A DNA stretch of 7,527 nucleotides from DATFYI01 sp035315125 (GTDB lineage: Bacteria; Chloroflexota; Anaerolineae; Anaerolineales; Anaerolineaceae), in the NCBI GenBank assembly GCA_035315125.1, contig DATFYI010000148.1, positions 1-7,527 on the forward strand, given 5' to 3'. Under the pieces are notes generated by a model. The model was not told where the DNA came from and ran no database searches. It saw only the letters and a program-made list of their open reading frames with translations. This document shows positions 1-6,035 of the stretch, one piece after another (positions within the stretch are counted from its first letter, which is position 1; every line of letters starts with the position of its first letter). Both the position numbers and the translations under genes were made by a program.

Positions 1-344
1 AGCGAGCCTTCGACCGCAGCCAGAATGTGTGCCCGTGAAAGTCCCTCATCATTCGGCCCATTGCCGGTTCGGCCACGCACTTTAGTGGCCAGTATAATTT
101 GTTGGCGCGGAATCTTCGACTGGTGCAGCCACTGGCCAATAATTTGCTCGGCCACTCCACCGGGGTTATTCTTGGCCCAGCGTGAATAGACATCCGCCGT
201 ATCGATGAAGTTTATCCCCGCTTCAAAAGCGCCGTTCAATACCTGCACTGAGCTATCTTCATCAGCCGTCCAACCAAATTGCATGCTGCCCAAACAGATG
301 GGCGAAACTTTAATTCCGCTGTTTCCCAGATAACGATATTCCAT
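1..344 (-). CDS. Aldo/keto reductase, N-terminal part (runs off left edge)
   Basis: The 114 complete codons visible read as the start of an aldo/keto reductase, a cytoplasmic NAD(P)H-dependent enzyme that reduces aldehydes and ketones on a TIM barrel. The N-terminus MEYRYLGNSGIKVSPICLG is the typical first strand and loop. The catalytic residues visible are Asp48 and Tyr53 in the family motif (FIDTADVY) and Lys88 (LATKV). The catalytic His would lie beyond the window edge, since the sequence stops at VEGSL, just before the usual 'L..L..DYIDLYQ.H' segment. The ATG at 344 is preceded, six bases upstream, by AAAGGA, a fair ribosome binding site. The gene is transcribed away from the 563-3022 gene and has its own promoter-like elements. 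The substrate cannot be told from this fragment. Family assignment is secure; function beyond that is not. Confidence 0.93.
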   Translation of the reverse strand, partial: MEYRYLGNSGIKVSPICLGSMQFGWTADEDSSVQVLNGAFEAGINFIDTADVYSRWAKNNPGGVAEQIIGQWLHQSKIPRQQIILATKVRGRTGNGPNDEGLSRAHILAAVEGS

Positions 345-350
345 AGCCCT

Positions 351-356
351 TCCTTT
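351..356 (-). promoter_or_regulatory. Ribosome binding site of the aldo/keto reductase gene
   Basis: On the minus strand AAAGGA lies six bases before the ATG at 344 and supports that start. A following GGAAGG extends the purine-rich stretch. Confidence 0.6.
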
Positions 357-364
357 AGCACAAA

Positions 365-386
365 ATTGGCCTGATTTCAGGTCAAT
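365..386. promoter_or_regulatory. 22-bp near-perfect palindrome, probable operator
   Basis: Arms ATTGGCCTGA (365-374) and TCAGGTCAAT (377-386) are inverted repeats with nine of ten positions matching around a central TT. The element covers the predicted transcription start (about 384) of the aldo/keto reductase promoter, just downstream of its -10 box. That is a classic position for a repressor site. The two-base centre is too short for a good RNA hairpin loop and there is no T-tract, so a dimeric DNA-binding protein site is more likely than a terminator. The cognate regulator is not in this window. Confidence 0.5.
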
Positions 387-390
387 AAGG

Positions 391-419
391 ATTCTACCTA
401 AAAAAGGCCGGCTTCACAA
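391..419 (-). promoter_or_regulatory. Putative sigma-70-type promoter for the aldo/keto reductase gene
   Basis: On the minus strand a -35-like TTGTGA (414-419) and a -10-like TAGAAT (391-396, five of six matches to TATAAT) are separated by exactly 17 bases. Transcription would start near 384 and give a leader of about 40 bases before the ATG at 344. This comes from motif matching only; no experimental or comparative support is visible. Confidence 0.45.
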
Positions 420-469
420 TCCACCATCTCCAGGTTTGAAGACAAATGGATGATTTTTTAAGAAAACTT

Positions 470-489
470 TGCATGGAATATTTCCTGCA
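470..489. repeat. Imperfect 20-bp palindrome upstream of the PP2C-like gene
   Basis: TGCATGGAA and TTTCCTGCA are arranged as an imperfect inverted repeat, with 16 of 20 positions symmetric. It lies about 30-50 bases upstream of the TATAAT box at 519-524, where an activator could bind. This is weak evidence; short AT-rich palindromes also occur by chance. Confidence 0.25.
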
Positions 490-518
490 ACCCAATCATG
501 AGGCAACTCAAAGGGATG

Positions 519-524
519 TATAAT
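519..524 (+). promoter_or_regulatory. Putative -10 box (TATAAT) for the PP2C-like gene
   Basis: A perfect TATAAT lies 38 bases before the ATG at 563, so transcription would begin near 531 with a leader of about 32 bases. No good -35 hexamer is present at 16-18 bases upstream (the sequence there is TCATGA). The promoter may therefore rely on an activator or on the TG just upstream of the box. Confidence 0.4.
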
Positions 525-562
525 CATCTGAGAACGCTTGATAATCCCCTATTATTGGATCA

Positions 563-3022
563 ATGGCCGTGTTTGATTACTATCTTCTCAACATCAACCT
601 GGAAGCAGGTCAGGAGCAAGCCGATCTGCCCTCATTGCACGTGGCCGTTCCTCCCCGCCGTGCTCAACGCAGCCGCGCCGCTGACCAATTGATGTTTCTG
701 GCAAGTTTTGGGGGCAATTCCGAAATCAGCCCGGCCAGGACCCAGGACATACTACAGCGCCTTTCCAACACGTATTATACCGAGCACGGCTCGGTCACAA
801 ATGGACTACGTATCGTTGCCGAGCAACTCAATGAGATTCTGCTGAAACATAACATGCAAGAAAGCCGGGAAGGCAAGCAAACTACCGCTGTGCTCAACCT
901 GGCAGTTGCTCACAACGATTTTCTTTATCTCGCACATGTTGGATTAACTCATTCGATCCTCGTAACTCAAAACGACGTGCAGGATTTCAGCGACCTCCAG
1001 GCTGCCGGCCGCTATTTGGGTTTGAGCAAATCCATCGCTCTACGCTTTTTCCAAACCCAACTTCAGGCCGGCGATATTCTAATCTTATCAAACCAGCCGC
1101 CGGAAAGCTGGTCCTCCAGCGCATTATCCGGTAGCACGAAGCTTCCGATGGACCATTTCCGCCGTAGGTTGCTCAGTCTGGCTGGAGCTGATATTCAAGC
1201 GGCTGTGCTTCAATTTCAGCCGGGTCAGGGCGGGATTCATTGGCTGAAACCGCGTTCCCCCATGGCCCAAGCCGGTTCTGAAACTGCCCCAGCCGTACCT
1301 GCATCGCCAGCAAGCGTAGTTCCTGAGCCTGAAGCCAGGCCGGCTATCCCGACCATGGCGGTGCCTTTTTCCAAAAAACCGGAAGAGCCTGTTGAGCCCA
1401 CAACCTCCGCCCCACTTGAGGCCGGTCAGAAACCGGCCCAACCAGAGGTTCCCCCCGAATTAAGCCTGCCATCCATTCCGGCCAGTCTCCTGTTTCCGCC
1501 GGCTGAGAAAAAAACCGACTCGCCATCCAGCCCGCCTGCTCAAATGTCTTCTGCCACCCAGGGGGGTATTTTCTTAAGCGGCGAACGTCTGGGTGTGCCT
1601 GAGACCCAGAAATTCGTTCAACCTGCCCTCACTCCTGATCAACCGGCGGACACTGTAAAAAAGCCCTCCCCAAAAAGTGGAACTGAATTTTGGAAATCTT
1701 TCCGCCAGCGTTTGAGCGTTGTTTTACAGGCTGGAAAATCTTCACGGCCTCGCCAACCCAGGAGCAGCACGGCTGACATGGTGGCCAGGTTGTTACCCGG
1801 TAAACCTGAGCCGAATGCCAGCCTTCCCACTTCACTGCTCTTATTTATCGCTATTGCGGTTCCGCTGGTGGTAGTAGCCATCTCCCTGACAGTTTACTTC
1901 CAGTCAGGCGCTTCCCAACAATACCAGATCTACTTCCAGCAAGCTCAAGAATATGCTGCTCAGGCTGCTGGTCTGAGCGATCCCATTCAAAAGCGCAACG
2001 CCTGGTCGCAGACCATCTATTGGATTGACAAAGCTGAGGGCTACAAACAGACGGCCGATTCCAAAGCGCTGCGTACCCAGGCCCAACAAATGTTGGATTC
2101 GATGGATGGCATTACCCGCCTGAACCTGCAGCCGGCTTTGCCGGGCGGTTTCTCGACCTCAATAAAAATTGTTCACATGGCAGCTTCCAATGGGGATGTG
2201 TATGTATTGGACGGTAATCAGGGACGTGTGCTGCGCATGTTTATGACCGGTACCGGTTATGAAGTCGACCCACAGTTTATCTGCGGGCCGGGGCAATCCG
2301 GATCTCTCTATATCAATCACCTGGTCGATCTGACCACTCTGCCGCCCGGTAATTCTCAACAGGCCACTGTCCTTGCAATGGATAGCTCAGGGAATTTACT
2401 GTACTGTATTCCCGGCAGCCCTCCTTTATCGGCGCCGTTGCCTCCTCCTGATAAGGGGATTGGCGATATCACAGCTTTTTCGCTGGATCAAGGTGATTTG
2501 TACGTGCTGGATGGCCAGAATAACGCCGTCTGGATATACAATGGGCAAAATCTCGGTTATGGTGACCGGCCTCAATTATTCTTTGACACTCCAGTTCCAC
2601 GACTTTCAGATGTGATCGATATGGCAGAAAATGGCGGCGATCTTTATCTACTGCACGAAGATGGAAAAATGACATTGTGTACATATAAGTCGGCCGCCTT
2701 TGCTTCAACGCGCTGCCAGGATCCTGTCAAGTATGGAGATCAACGCCCGGGACATAGCGGGCAAATGCTAACCTTCCAGGGAGCTCATTTTGTTCAGATG
2801 GAGACAACCCAGCCGCCGGACTCATCTCTCTATATTCTGGATACCTCCGGACAGGTGATTTATCATTTCAGCTTGCGTCTCAACCTGCAAAGGCAGTTAC
2901 GACCTGAAGCTGGCCCTGGTGCTTCCTTACCCAGCGGCTCACCCAGTGCATTTACTATCACATCCGACCGGGTAGCCTTCTTTGCCTACGGCAACCAGGT
3001 ATATTCTGCCAATTTGCCATAA
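563..3022 (+). CDS. Transmembrane protein with degenerate PP2C-like N-terminal domain and extracytoplasmic beta-propeller-like domain
   Basis: The gene encodes 819 residues. Residues about 40-217 resemble a PP2C/PPM phosphatase fold: GKQTTAVLNL (104-113), LAHVGLTHSIL (123-133) and LQAGDILILSN (167-177) match the family's G.TTA, NVGDSR and GDRLLLCSDG strands. The metal-binding Asp residues of the second and third motifs are replaced by Leu128 and by Asn-Gln (177-178), and the late DN motif reads AD (209-210), so catalysis is unlikely. A Pro/Ala/Ser-rich linker (about 229-370) leads to a basic segment and one membrane helix (about 422-446), giving N-in, C-out topology. Residues 452-515 look helical. 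Residues 525-818 contain blade-like repeats GDVYVLDG, GDLYVLDG, GDLYLLHE and SSLYILDT, as in beta-propellers. The ATG at 563 is the only ATG after an in-frame stop at 542, but its ribosome binding site is weak. A sensor or scaffold role is inference. Confidence 0.85.
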   Translation: MAVFDYYLLNINLEAGQEQADLPSLHVAVPPRRAQRSRAADQLMFLASFGGNSEISPARTQDILQRLSNTYYTEHGSVTNGLRIVAEQLNEILLKHNMQESREGKQTTAVLNLAVAHNDFLYLAHVGLTHSILVTQNDVQDFSDLQAAGRYLGLSKSIALRFFQTQLQAGDILILSNQPPESWSSSALSGSTKLPMDHFRRRLLSLAGADIQAAVLQFQPGQGGIHWLKPRSPMAQAGSETAPAVPASPASVVPEPEARPAIPTMAVPFSKKPEEPVEPTTSAPLEAGQKPAQPEVPPELSLPSIPASLLFPPAEKKTDSPSSPPAQMSSATQGGIFLSGERLGVPETQKFVQPALTPDQPADTVKKPSPKSGTEFWKSFRQRLSVVLQAGKSSRPRQPRSSTADMVARLLPGKPEPNASLPTSLLLFIAIAVPLVVVAISLTVYFQSGASQQYQIYFQQAQEYAAQAAGLSDPIQKRNAWSQTIYWIDKAEGYKQTADSKALRTQAQQMLDSMDGITRLNLQPALPGGFSTSIKIVHMAASNGDVYVLDGNQGRVLRMFMTGTGYEVDPQFICGPGQSGSLYINHLVDLTTLPPGNSQQATVLAMDSSGNLLYCIPGSPPLSAPLPPPDKGIGDITAFSLDQGDLYVLDGQNNAVWIYNGQNLGYGDRPQLFFDTPVPRLSDVIDMAENGGDLYLLHEDGKMTLCTYKSAAFASTRCQDPVKYGDQRPGHSGQMLTFQGAHFVQMETTQPPDSSLYILDTSGQVIYHFSLRLNLQRQLRPEAGPGASLPSGSPSAFTITSDRVAFFAYGNQVYSANLP

Positions 3023-3034
3023 GGTTAAATAATA

Positions 3035-3070
3035 AGGCGTTTTCCGTCGGGGGAAGAGCGGAAAACGCCT
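3035..3070. terminator. Hairpin terminator between convergent genes
   Basis: A perfect 12-bp stem pairs AGGCGTTTTCCG (3035-3046) with CGGAAAACGCCT (3059-3070) around a 12-base loop. It begins 12 bases after the stop of the 563-3022 gene and lies 24 bases beyond the stop of the convergent gene at 3095, so it can serve both. On the minus strand the stem is followed by ATTATTTAACC, moderately T-rich. On the plus strand no T-tract follows, so termination is probably better for the minus-strand gene. Confidence 0.75.
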
Positions 3071-3094
3071 GATAAAAGAGGATTCTGGATCGGT

Positions 3095-4594
3095 TTAGTT
3101 TGCCGTGTTGTTCCAGAACCAGTTGTAAGCGAAGAAACCGGCGGATGAATCCATCCGGATGGCAATCTGGCTTTGACCCACTAAATCGGCTGGGATCGAG
3201 TAGGTTGCTGTGAAAGAACCGCCGCCGTTAGAATCGGTCGTTCCAACCACCTGGCCGCCTTCAGCCAGTGTACCGAAAGGACCCATGCGTACCGTAAAGG
3301 TTTGGTCGGGTGGGAAATTGTAGGTCCGGATAGTCACCGAGCTGTTTTGGGCGACACTCTGAATGCTGAAGGTTGGAATGCCGTAGTACGCTGGTCCTGG
3401 TGTCGGGCTGGGACCTGGGGTTTCTGTTGGGCCTGGGGTTTCTGTTGGGCCTGGAGTTTCACTTGGACCAGGGGTGGGAGTTGGACCGGAGAGGTTAGCG
3501 TCGTTATTCCAGAACCAGTTATAGGAGAAGAAACCGCCGCTGTCCGCATCCATGCGGATGGCGATCATGCTGCTGCCTGCTAAGGCTGACGGTATGTTGT
3601 AGGTAGCCTGGAATGAACCGCCAGCACCCGAATTGGTCGTGCCCACTACGATACCGCCAATCCCAAGCGTACCAAAGGGGCCCATACGTACCGTAAAGTT
3701 TACATTGGCTGGGAAGTTGTCGGTTAAGATGGTCACCGAGCTGTTTTGGGCAACGCTCTCAATGCTGAAGGTGGGGATGCCGTAATAGATAGGTATGGGG
3801 CCAGGGGTTGTGGTTTCTGAAATATTGTTATTTGAATTCCAGAACCAGTTATAAGCAAAGAAGCCACCCACGGTTGAGTCCATTCGAATAGCGATACGGC
3901 TGCTGCCTTGCAAGTAGGCGGGGATGCTGTAAGTGGCCTGGAATGTGCCACCTCCAGCCGAATTCGTAGTAGCGACCACGGTACCACCAATTGCGGCCGT
4001 GCCAAAAGCGCCCATCCGCACGGTGAAGTCCAACCCAGCTGGGAAGTTGTTGGTTATAATGGTGACCGAGTTATCCTGGACTGCGCTCTCAATATTGAAA
4101 GTGGGAATGCCCCCATAATATATTCCGTTGTAATAATACGGGGTGGCGTATGGCCCAGGGGTTGTGGTGGATACAGAGGCGTTGGTGACGTTTGTGAAAA
4201 AGTTGTATGCAAAGAAGCCGCCGGTGGTCGAATCCATGCGGATTGCAATTGTATCACTGCCTTTCAACGCATCCGGGATCGAATAGGTGGCTTCAAAAGT
4301 GCCACCTCCATCCGAATCTGTGGTGGCGACTTCGATTCCACCGATTGCCTGTGTTCCATAAGCTCCCATCCGTACCTCAAAAGTGTAGCCGGCTGGGAAA
4401 TCAAATGTTTCGATGGTGACACTATCGTCCTGTACAACACTTACAATGTTGAAAGTAGGATAATACTGAGCTTTAACCGGATTGGCAAATGGCAGCACCA
4501 TACCTGCTACCAGCGCCAGCAGCAGGGCCAGCTGCAGTACTCGAGTTATCACCGTTTTTAAAGCAAAAGGTTGGTTGTATAAGCTGGGTATCAT
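3095..4594 (-). CDS. Secreted protein of four tandem aromatic/glycine-rich modules
   Basis: The protein has 499 residues. An N-terminal signal peptide shows a basic/polar start, a hydrophobic core (residues about 17-36) and a likely cleavage after PVKA (residue 42). Four modules of about 93-95 residues follow (about 46-138, 163-257, 273-367, 406-499). Each runs PTF.I.S..Q..SVTI, NFPA, F.VRMG..GT, GG..V.TT.S, GG.F.ATY.IP, IAIRMD and GFFAYN.F. Spacers are rich in Thr, Pro, Gly and Tyr; the third is an expanded TPGPTE hinge (about 370-401). No lipobox, LPXTG or C-terminal anchor is seen, so the product is probably released or held non-covalently at the surface. I chose ATG at 4594 over an upstream TTG at 4624 because AAGGAGGT (4602-4609) sits seven bases before it and would lie inside the longer reading. 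The alternating polar/hydrophobic pattern suggests Ig-like beta-sandwiches, which is inference. I recall similar modules in Anaerolineae but know no assigned function. Confidence 0.9.
   Translation of the reverse strand: MIPSLYNQPFALKTVITRVLQLALLLALVAGMVLPFANPVKAQYYPTFNIVSVVQDDSVTIETFDFPAGYTFEVRMGAYGTQAIGGIEVATTDSDGGGTFEATYSIPDALKGSDTIAIRMDSTTGGFFAYNFFTNVTNASVSTTTPGPYATPYYYNGIYYGGIPTFNIESAVQDNSVTIITNNFPAGLDFTVRMGAFGTAAIGGTVVATTNSAGGGTFQATYSIPAYLQGSSRIAIRMDSTVGGFFAYNWFWNSNNNISETTTPGPIPIYYGIPTFSIESVAQNSSVTILTDNFPANVNFTVRMGPFGTLGIGGIVVGTTNSGAGGSFQATYNIPSALAGSSMIAIRMDADSGGFFSYNWFWNNDANLSGPTPTPGPSETPGPTETPGPTETPGPSPTPGPAYYGIPTFSIQSVAQNSSVTIRTYNFPPDQTFTVRMGPFGTLAEGGQVVGTTDSNGGGSFTATYSIPADLVGQSQIAIRMDSSAGFFAYNWFWNNTAN
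3098..4459 (-). repeat. Four tandem protein-module repeats (about 280-285 bp each)
   Basis: In transcription order the modules occupy 4459-4181, 4108-3824, 3778-3494 and 3379-3098. Modules 3 and 4 are the most alike: both have YYGIPTFSI, SVAQNSSVTI and FTVRMGPFGTL, and they keep long near-identical DNA stretches (compare 3338-3391 with 3738-3791). Module 1 is the most divergent (FEVRMGAYGT, NFFTN instead of NWFWN). The pattern suggests stepwise internal duplication with a recent event at the C-terminal end. Confidence 0.85.
3403..3492 (-). repeat. 18-bp minisatellite encoding the TPGPTE hinge
   Basis: Five consecutive 18-bp units (3403-3420, 3421-3438, 3439-3456, 3457-3474, 3475-3492) encode a hexapeptide-periodic linker with GPSETP and GPTETP units between modules 3 and 4. 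The second and third units differ at one base; the outer units are more diverged. The 18-bp period keeps the reading frame, so copy number can change without breaking the gene. Confidence 0.8.
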
Positions 4595-4601
4595 TTGAGC
4601 G

Positions 4602-4609
4602 ACCTCCTT
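4602..4609 (-). promoter_or_regulatory. Strong ribosome binding site of the repeat-protein gene
   Basis: The minus strand reads AAGGAGGT, a near-complete match to the 16S rRNA 3' end, seven bases before the ATG at 4594. It decides that start against the TTG at 4624 and suggests efficient translation. Confidence 0.85.
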
Positions 4610-4642
4610 CTTATTCTGCTTCAATGTTCAAATCATATTCTT

Positions 4643-4648
4643 AGTATA
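4643..4648 (-). promoter_or_regulatory. Possible -10 box (TATACT) for the repeat-protein gene
   Basis: TATACT on the minus strand (five of six consensus matches) would start transcription near 4636 and give a leader of about 42 bases. Only a weak -35 candidate (TTGTAT) lies 18 bases upstream. The whole gap 4620-4757 is AT-rich, so chance matches are likely. A perfect TTGACA also occurs on the minus strand at 4734-4739, but no good -10 lies at the right distance. Confidence 0.3.
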
Positions 4649-4724
4649 GTATGGTAATCAAATAAAATACAACAATATTAGACAATAATTATGTATATTT
4701 CCGAATTTATCTTGTTTTAAGCCT

Positions 4725-4754
4725 ACAAATTCCTGTCAAAATTCAACAAATTCC
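4725..4754. repeat. 9-bp direct repeats 21 bp apart upstream of the repeat-protein gene
   Basis: ACAAATTCC occurs at 4725-4733 and again at 4746-4754. The start-to-start distance of 21 bp is two helical turns. A TTGACA-like hexamer (minus strand, 4734-4739) sits between the copies. The arrangement resembles a tandem binding site for a transcription factor, though the region is AT-rich and short. Confidence 0.35.
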
Positions 4755-4757
4755 ACT

Positions 4758-6020
4758 TTATGGGTTGTAAATTTGCGGCATCAGCCAGAAACCGCGATCG
4801 TCCGTCGAAGAGCCATTGTTATTCTTCACCACCAAAATAAAGGTTAATGTTTGATTTACGTACGGGCTTAGGTCGATGTTGATTGGGGTGATCGTGCCGT
4901 TGGCGGTTTCTATCCAGCTACCCAGGCTCTGCTGATTACCGCCGTTCGCCGTAAAGTTTACCTGGAAAGTAATATTGCAATTTGGACTGTTAGCCAGGCA
5001 TCCGACCGCCGTGCTGAAGCGGTCTCCCACTCTGACAGTATAGGATGGAAAAGTTCCGGAAATCATCCCATCGGCGCCGTTATTTGGAATAACGATTAAA
5101 GCCGGGGAAGTGTTAAATGTTCCGTCTTGTAACTTGCTGGACATCGATAAAATGACCGATCCATTTGCGAAGTCGTTAATCGGGCTGGGGCAGTTAAGAT
5201 ACGAAACCGAACTCTGCCATTGAGCCTGACAGTAGATGGAAGTCAATGTGAAGGGGGCGTTCGTATACTGTGTGGTTGGAACGAAACCAGCTACATTGAT
5301 TTTGACCCAAAAAGGCCCGTTCGCATATTCGTTAATCCCAAATGTAGCGCCGCTTGTATTGCGCAGCATCCACAAACCGGTATAAGCTCCCGGAATTTGC
5401 GGCGCAACCAGATTCACCGAAAGGTCAACCAACTGGCCGGGCAGTACCGGAGCACTCAGGTTGATAGCCGTGGAACCGCCCATAGCATTGCCGCCTGCGA
5501 AAACCAGCGCATAATCGGTCGTCCAGGTGCAGGTTCCGTTGTTCTTCAAACGCCAGGTCTTGGTGAACGGTTGCCCGGCAGAAAAGGTTGAGCCGTCTGC
5601 TACAGTCATGTCATCGATATACATGGCCCAGTCGCAATAGGTGGATGCCGGTGTATTGGTTATGAGCACCGGCGTAGCGCTGGGTACAACCGCTGTGGGG
5701 GTTAAAGTGGCAGTGCTGGTAGGTGTTTCCGTAGCCGTGGGGCTACTAACCACGCTTGGCGTAATGGGCGTATTGGTTGGAGAAAGAGGGGTAGGGGTAA
5801 ACTGCGAAATTTGCGTCAATTCGGCCACCACCGTGTTATAGGCGCCAAGTGTTTGCATGGCGCTCACAGTCTGGACAACCTGGGTAGCCGGTAAATCCAC
5901 TGCAGATTGGGGCTGTGCCGAGGTTGGCACGGGTTTTTGAGCCGTCGTTGGCAAAGAGCAAGCCACCAGCAACAAAGAACTTGAAATAATTACGAATGGG
6001 ATGATTAGTTTCCAGTTCAT
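4758..6020 (-). CDS. Lipoprotein with NBR1-like Ig domain and jelly-roll-like C-terminal domain
   Basis: The protein has 420 residues. A type II signal peptide ends in the lipobox LVAC with lipidated Cys21, so the mature protein should be anchored on the outer face of the membrane. A Thr/Pro/Ser-rich linker (about 74-127) follows. Residues about 128-243 match the NBR1 (next to BRCA1) Ig-like family: Asp-Asp-Met-Thr near 136-139, FTKTWRLKNNGTCTW (152-166), LPGQLVDLSVNLVAP (193-207), GAYTGLWMLR (211-220). Cys129 and Cys164 could pair. Residues about 256-418 form a second domain with four Cys (264, 277, 341, 348) ending in DDRGFWLMPQIY. Its VRVGDRF, ITFQVNF and LTFILVV strands recall NPCBM-like carbohydrate-binding jelly rolls, but this is only inference. 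The ATG at 6020 has TAAGGAGG (6036-6043) 15 bases upstream, a long spacing, but no in-frame start lies closer. It probably binds surface polymers or proteins; the ligand is unknown. Confidence 0.9.
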   Translation of the reverse strand: MNWKLIIPFVIISSSLLLVACSLPTTAQKPVPTSAQPQSAVDLPATQVVQTVSAMQTLGAYNTVVAELTQISQFTPTPLSPTNTPITPSVVSSPTATETPTSTATLTPTAVVPSATPVLITNTPASTYCDWAMYIDDMTVADGSTFSAGQPFTKTWRLKNNGTCTWTTDYALVFAGGNAMGGSTAINLSAPVLPGQLVDLSVNLVAPQIPGAYTGLWMLRNTSGATFGINEYANGPFWVKINVAGFVPTTQYTNAPFTLTSIYCQAQWQSSVSYLNCPSPINDFANGSVILSMSSKLQDGTFNTSPALIVIPNNGADGMISGTFPSYTVRVGDRFSTAVGCLANSPNCNITFQVNFTANGGNQQSLGSWIETANGTITPINIDLSPYVNQTLTFILVVKNNNGSSTDDRGFWLMPQIYNP

Positions 6021-6035
6021 CTGAAACTCAATTCT

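Noticed and set aside
345..562. Possible tRNA or small gene in the divergent gap
   Set aside because: No cloverleaf pattern or ribosome-bound short open frame is visible; promoter elements and palindromes account for what can be seen.
498..692. A 64-codon plus-strand open frame overlapping the start of the PP2C-like gene
   Set aside because: It has no ribosome binding site, contains the TATAAT box of the downstream gene and overlaps the 563 gene in another frame; its product looks like nothing known.
3403..3492. Possible CRISPR-like or non-coding tandem array
   Set aside because: The 18-bp units are contiguous, without spacers, and encode an in-frame Pro/Thr hinge, so this is a coding minisatellite.
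3908..4561. A 217-codon open frame on the plus strand across the repeat-protein gene
   Set aside because: It is antisense to a gene with signal peptide, strong ribosome binding site and clear module repeats. Its translation has no recognisable domain and only mirrors the repeated DNA.
4595..4757. Possible small RNA or terminator in the AT-rich gap between lipoprotein and repeat-protein genes
   Set aside because: I found no GC-rich stem followed by T residues and no stable fold; only direct repeats and promoter-like hexamers stand out.
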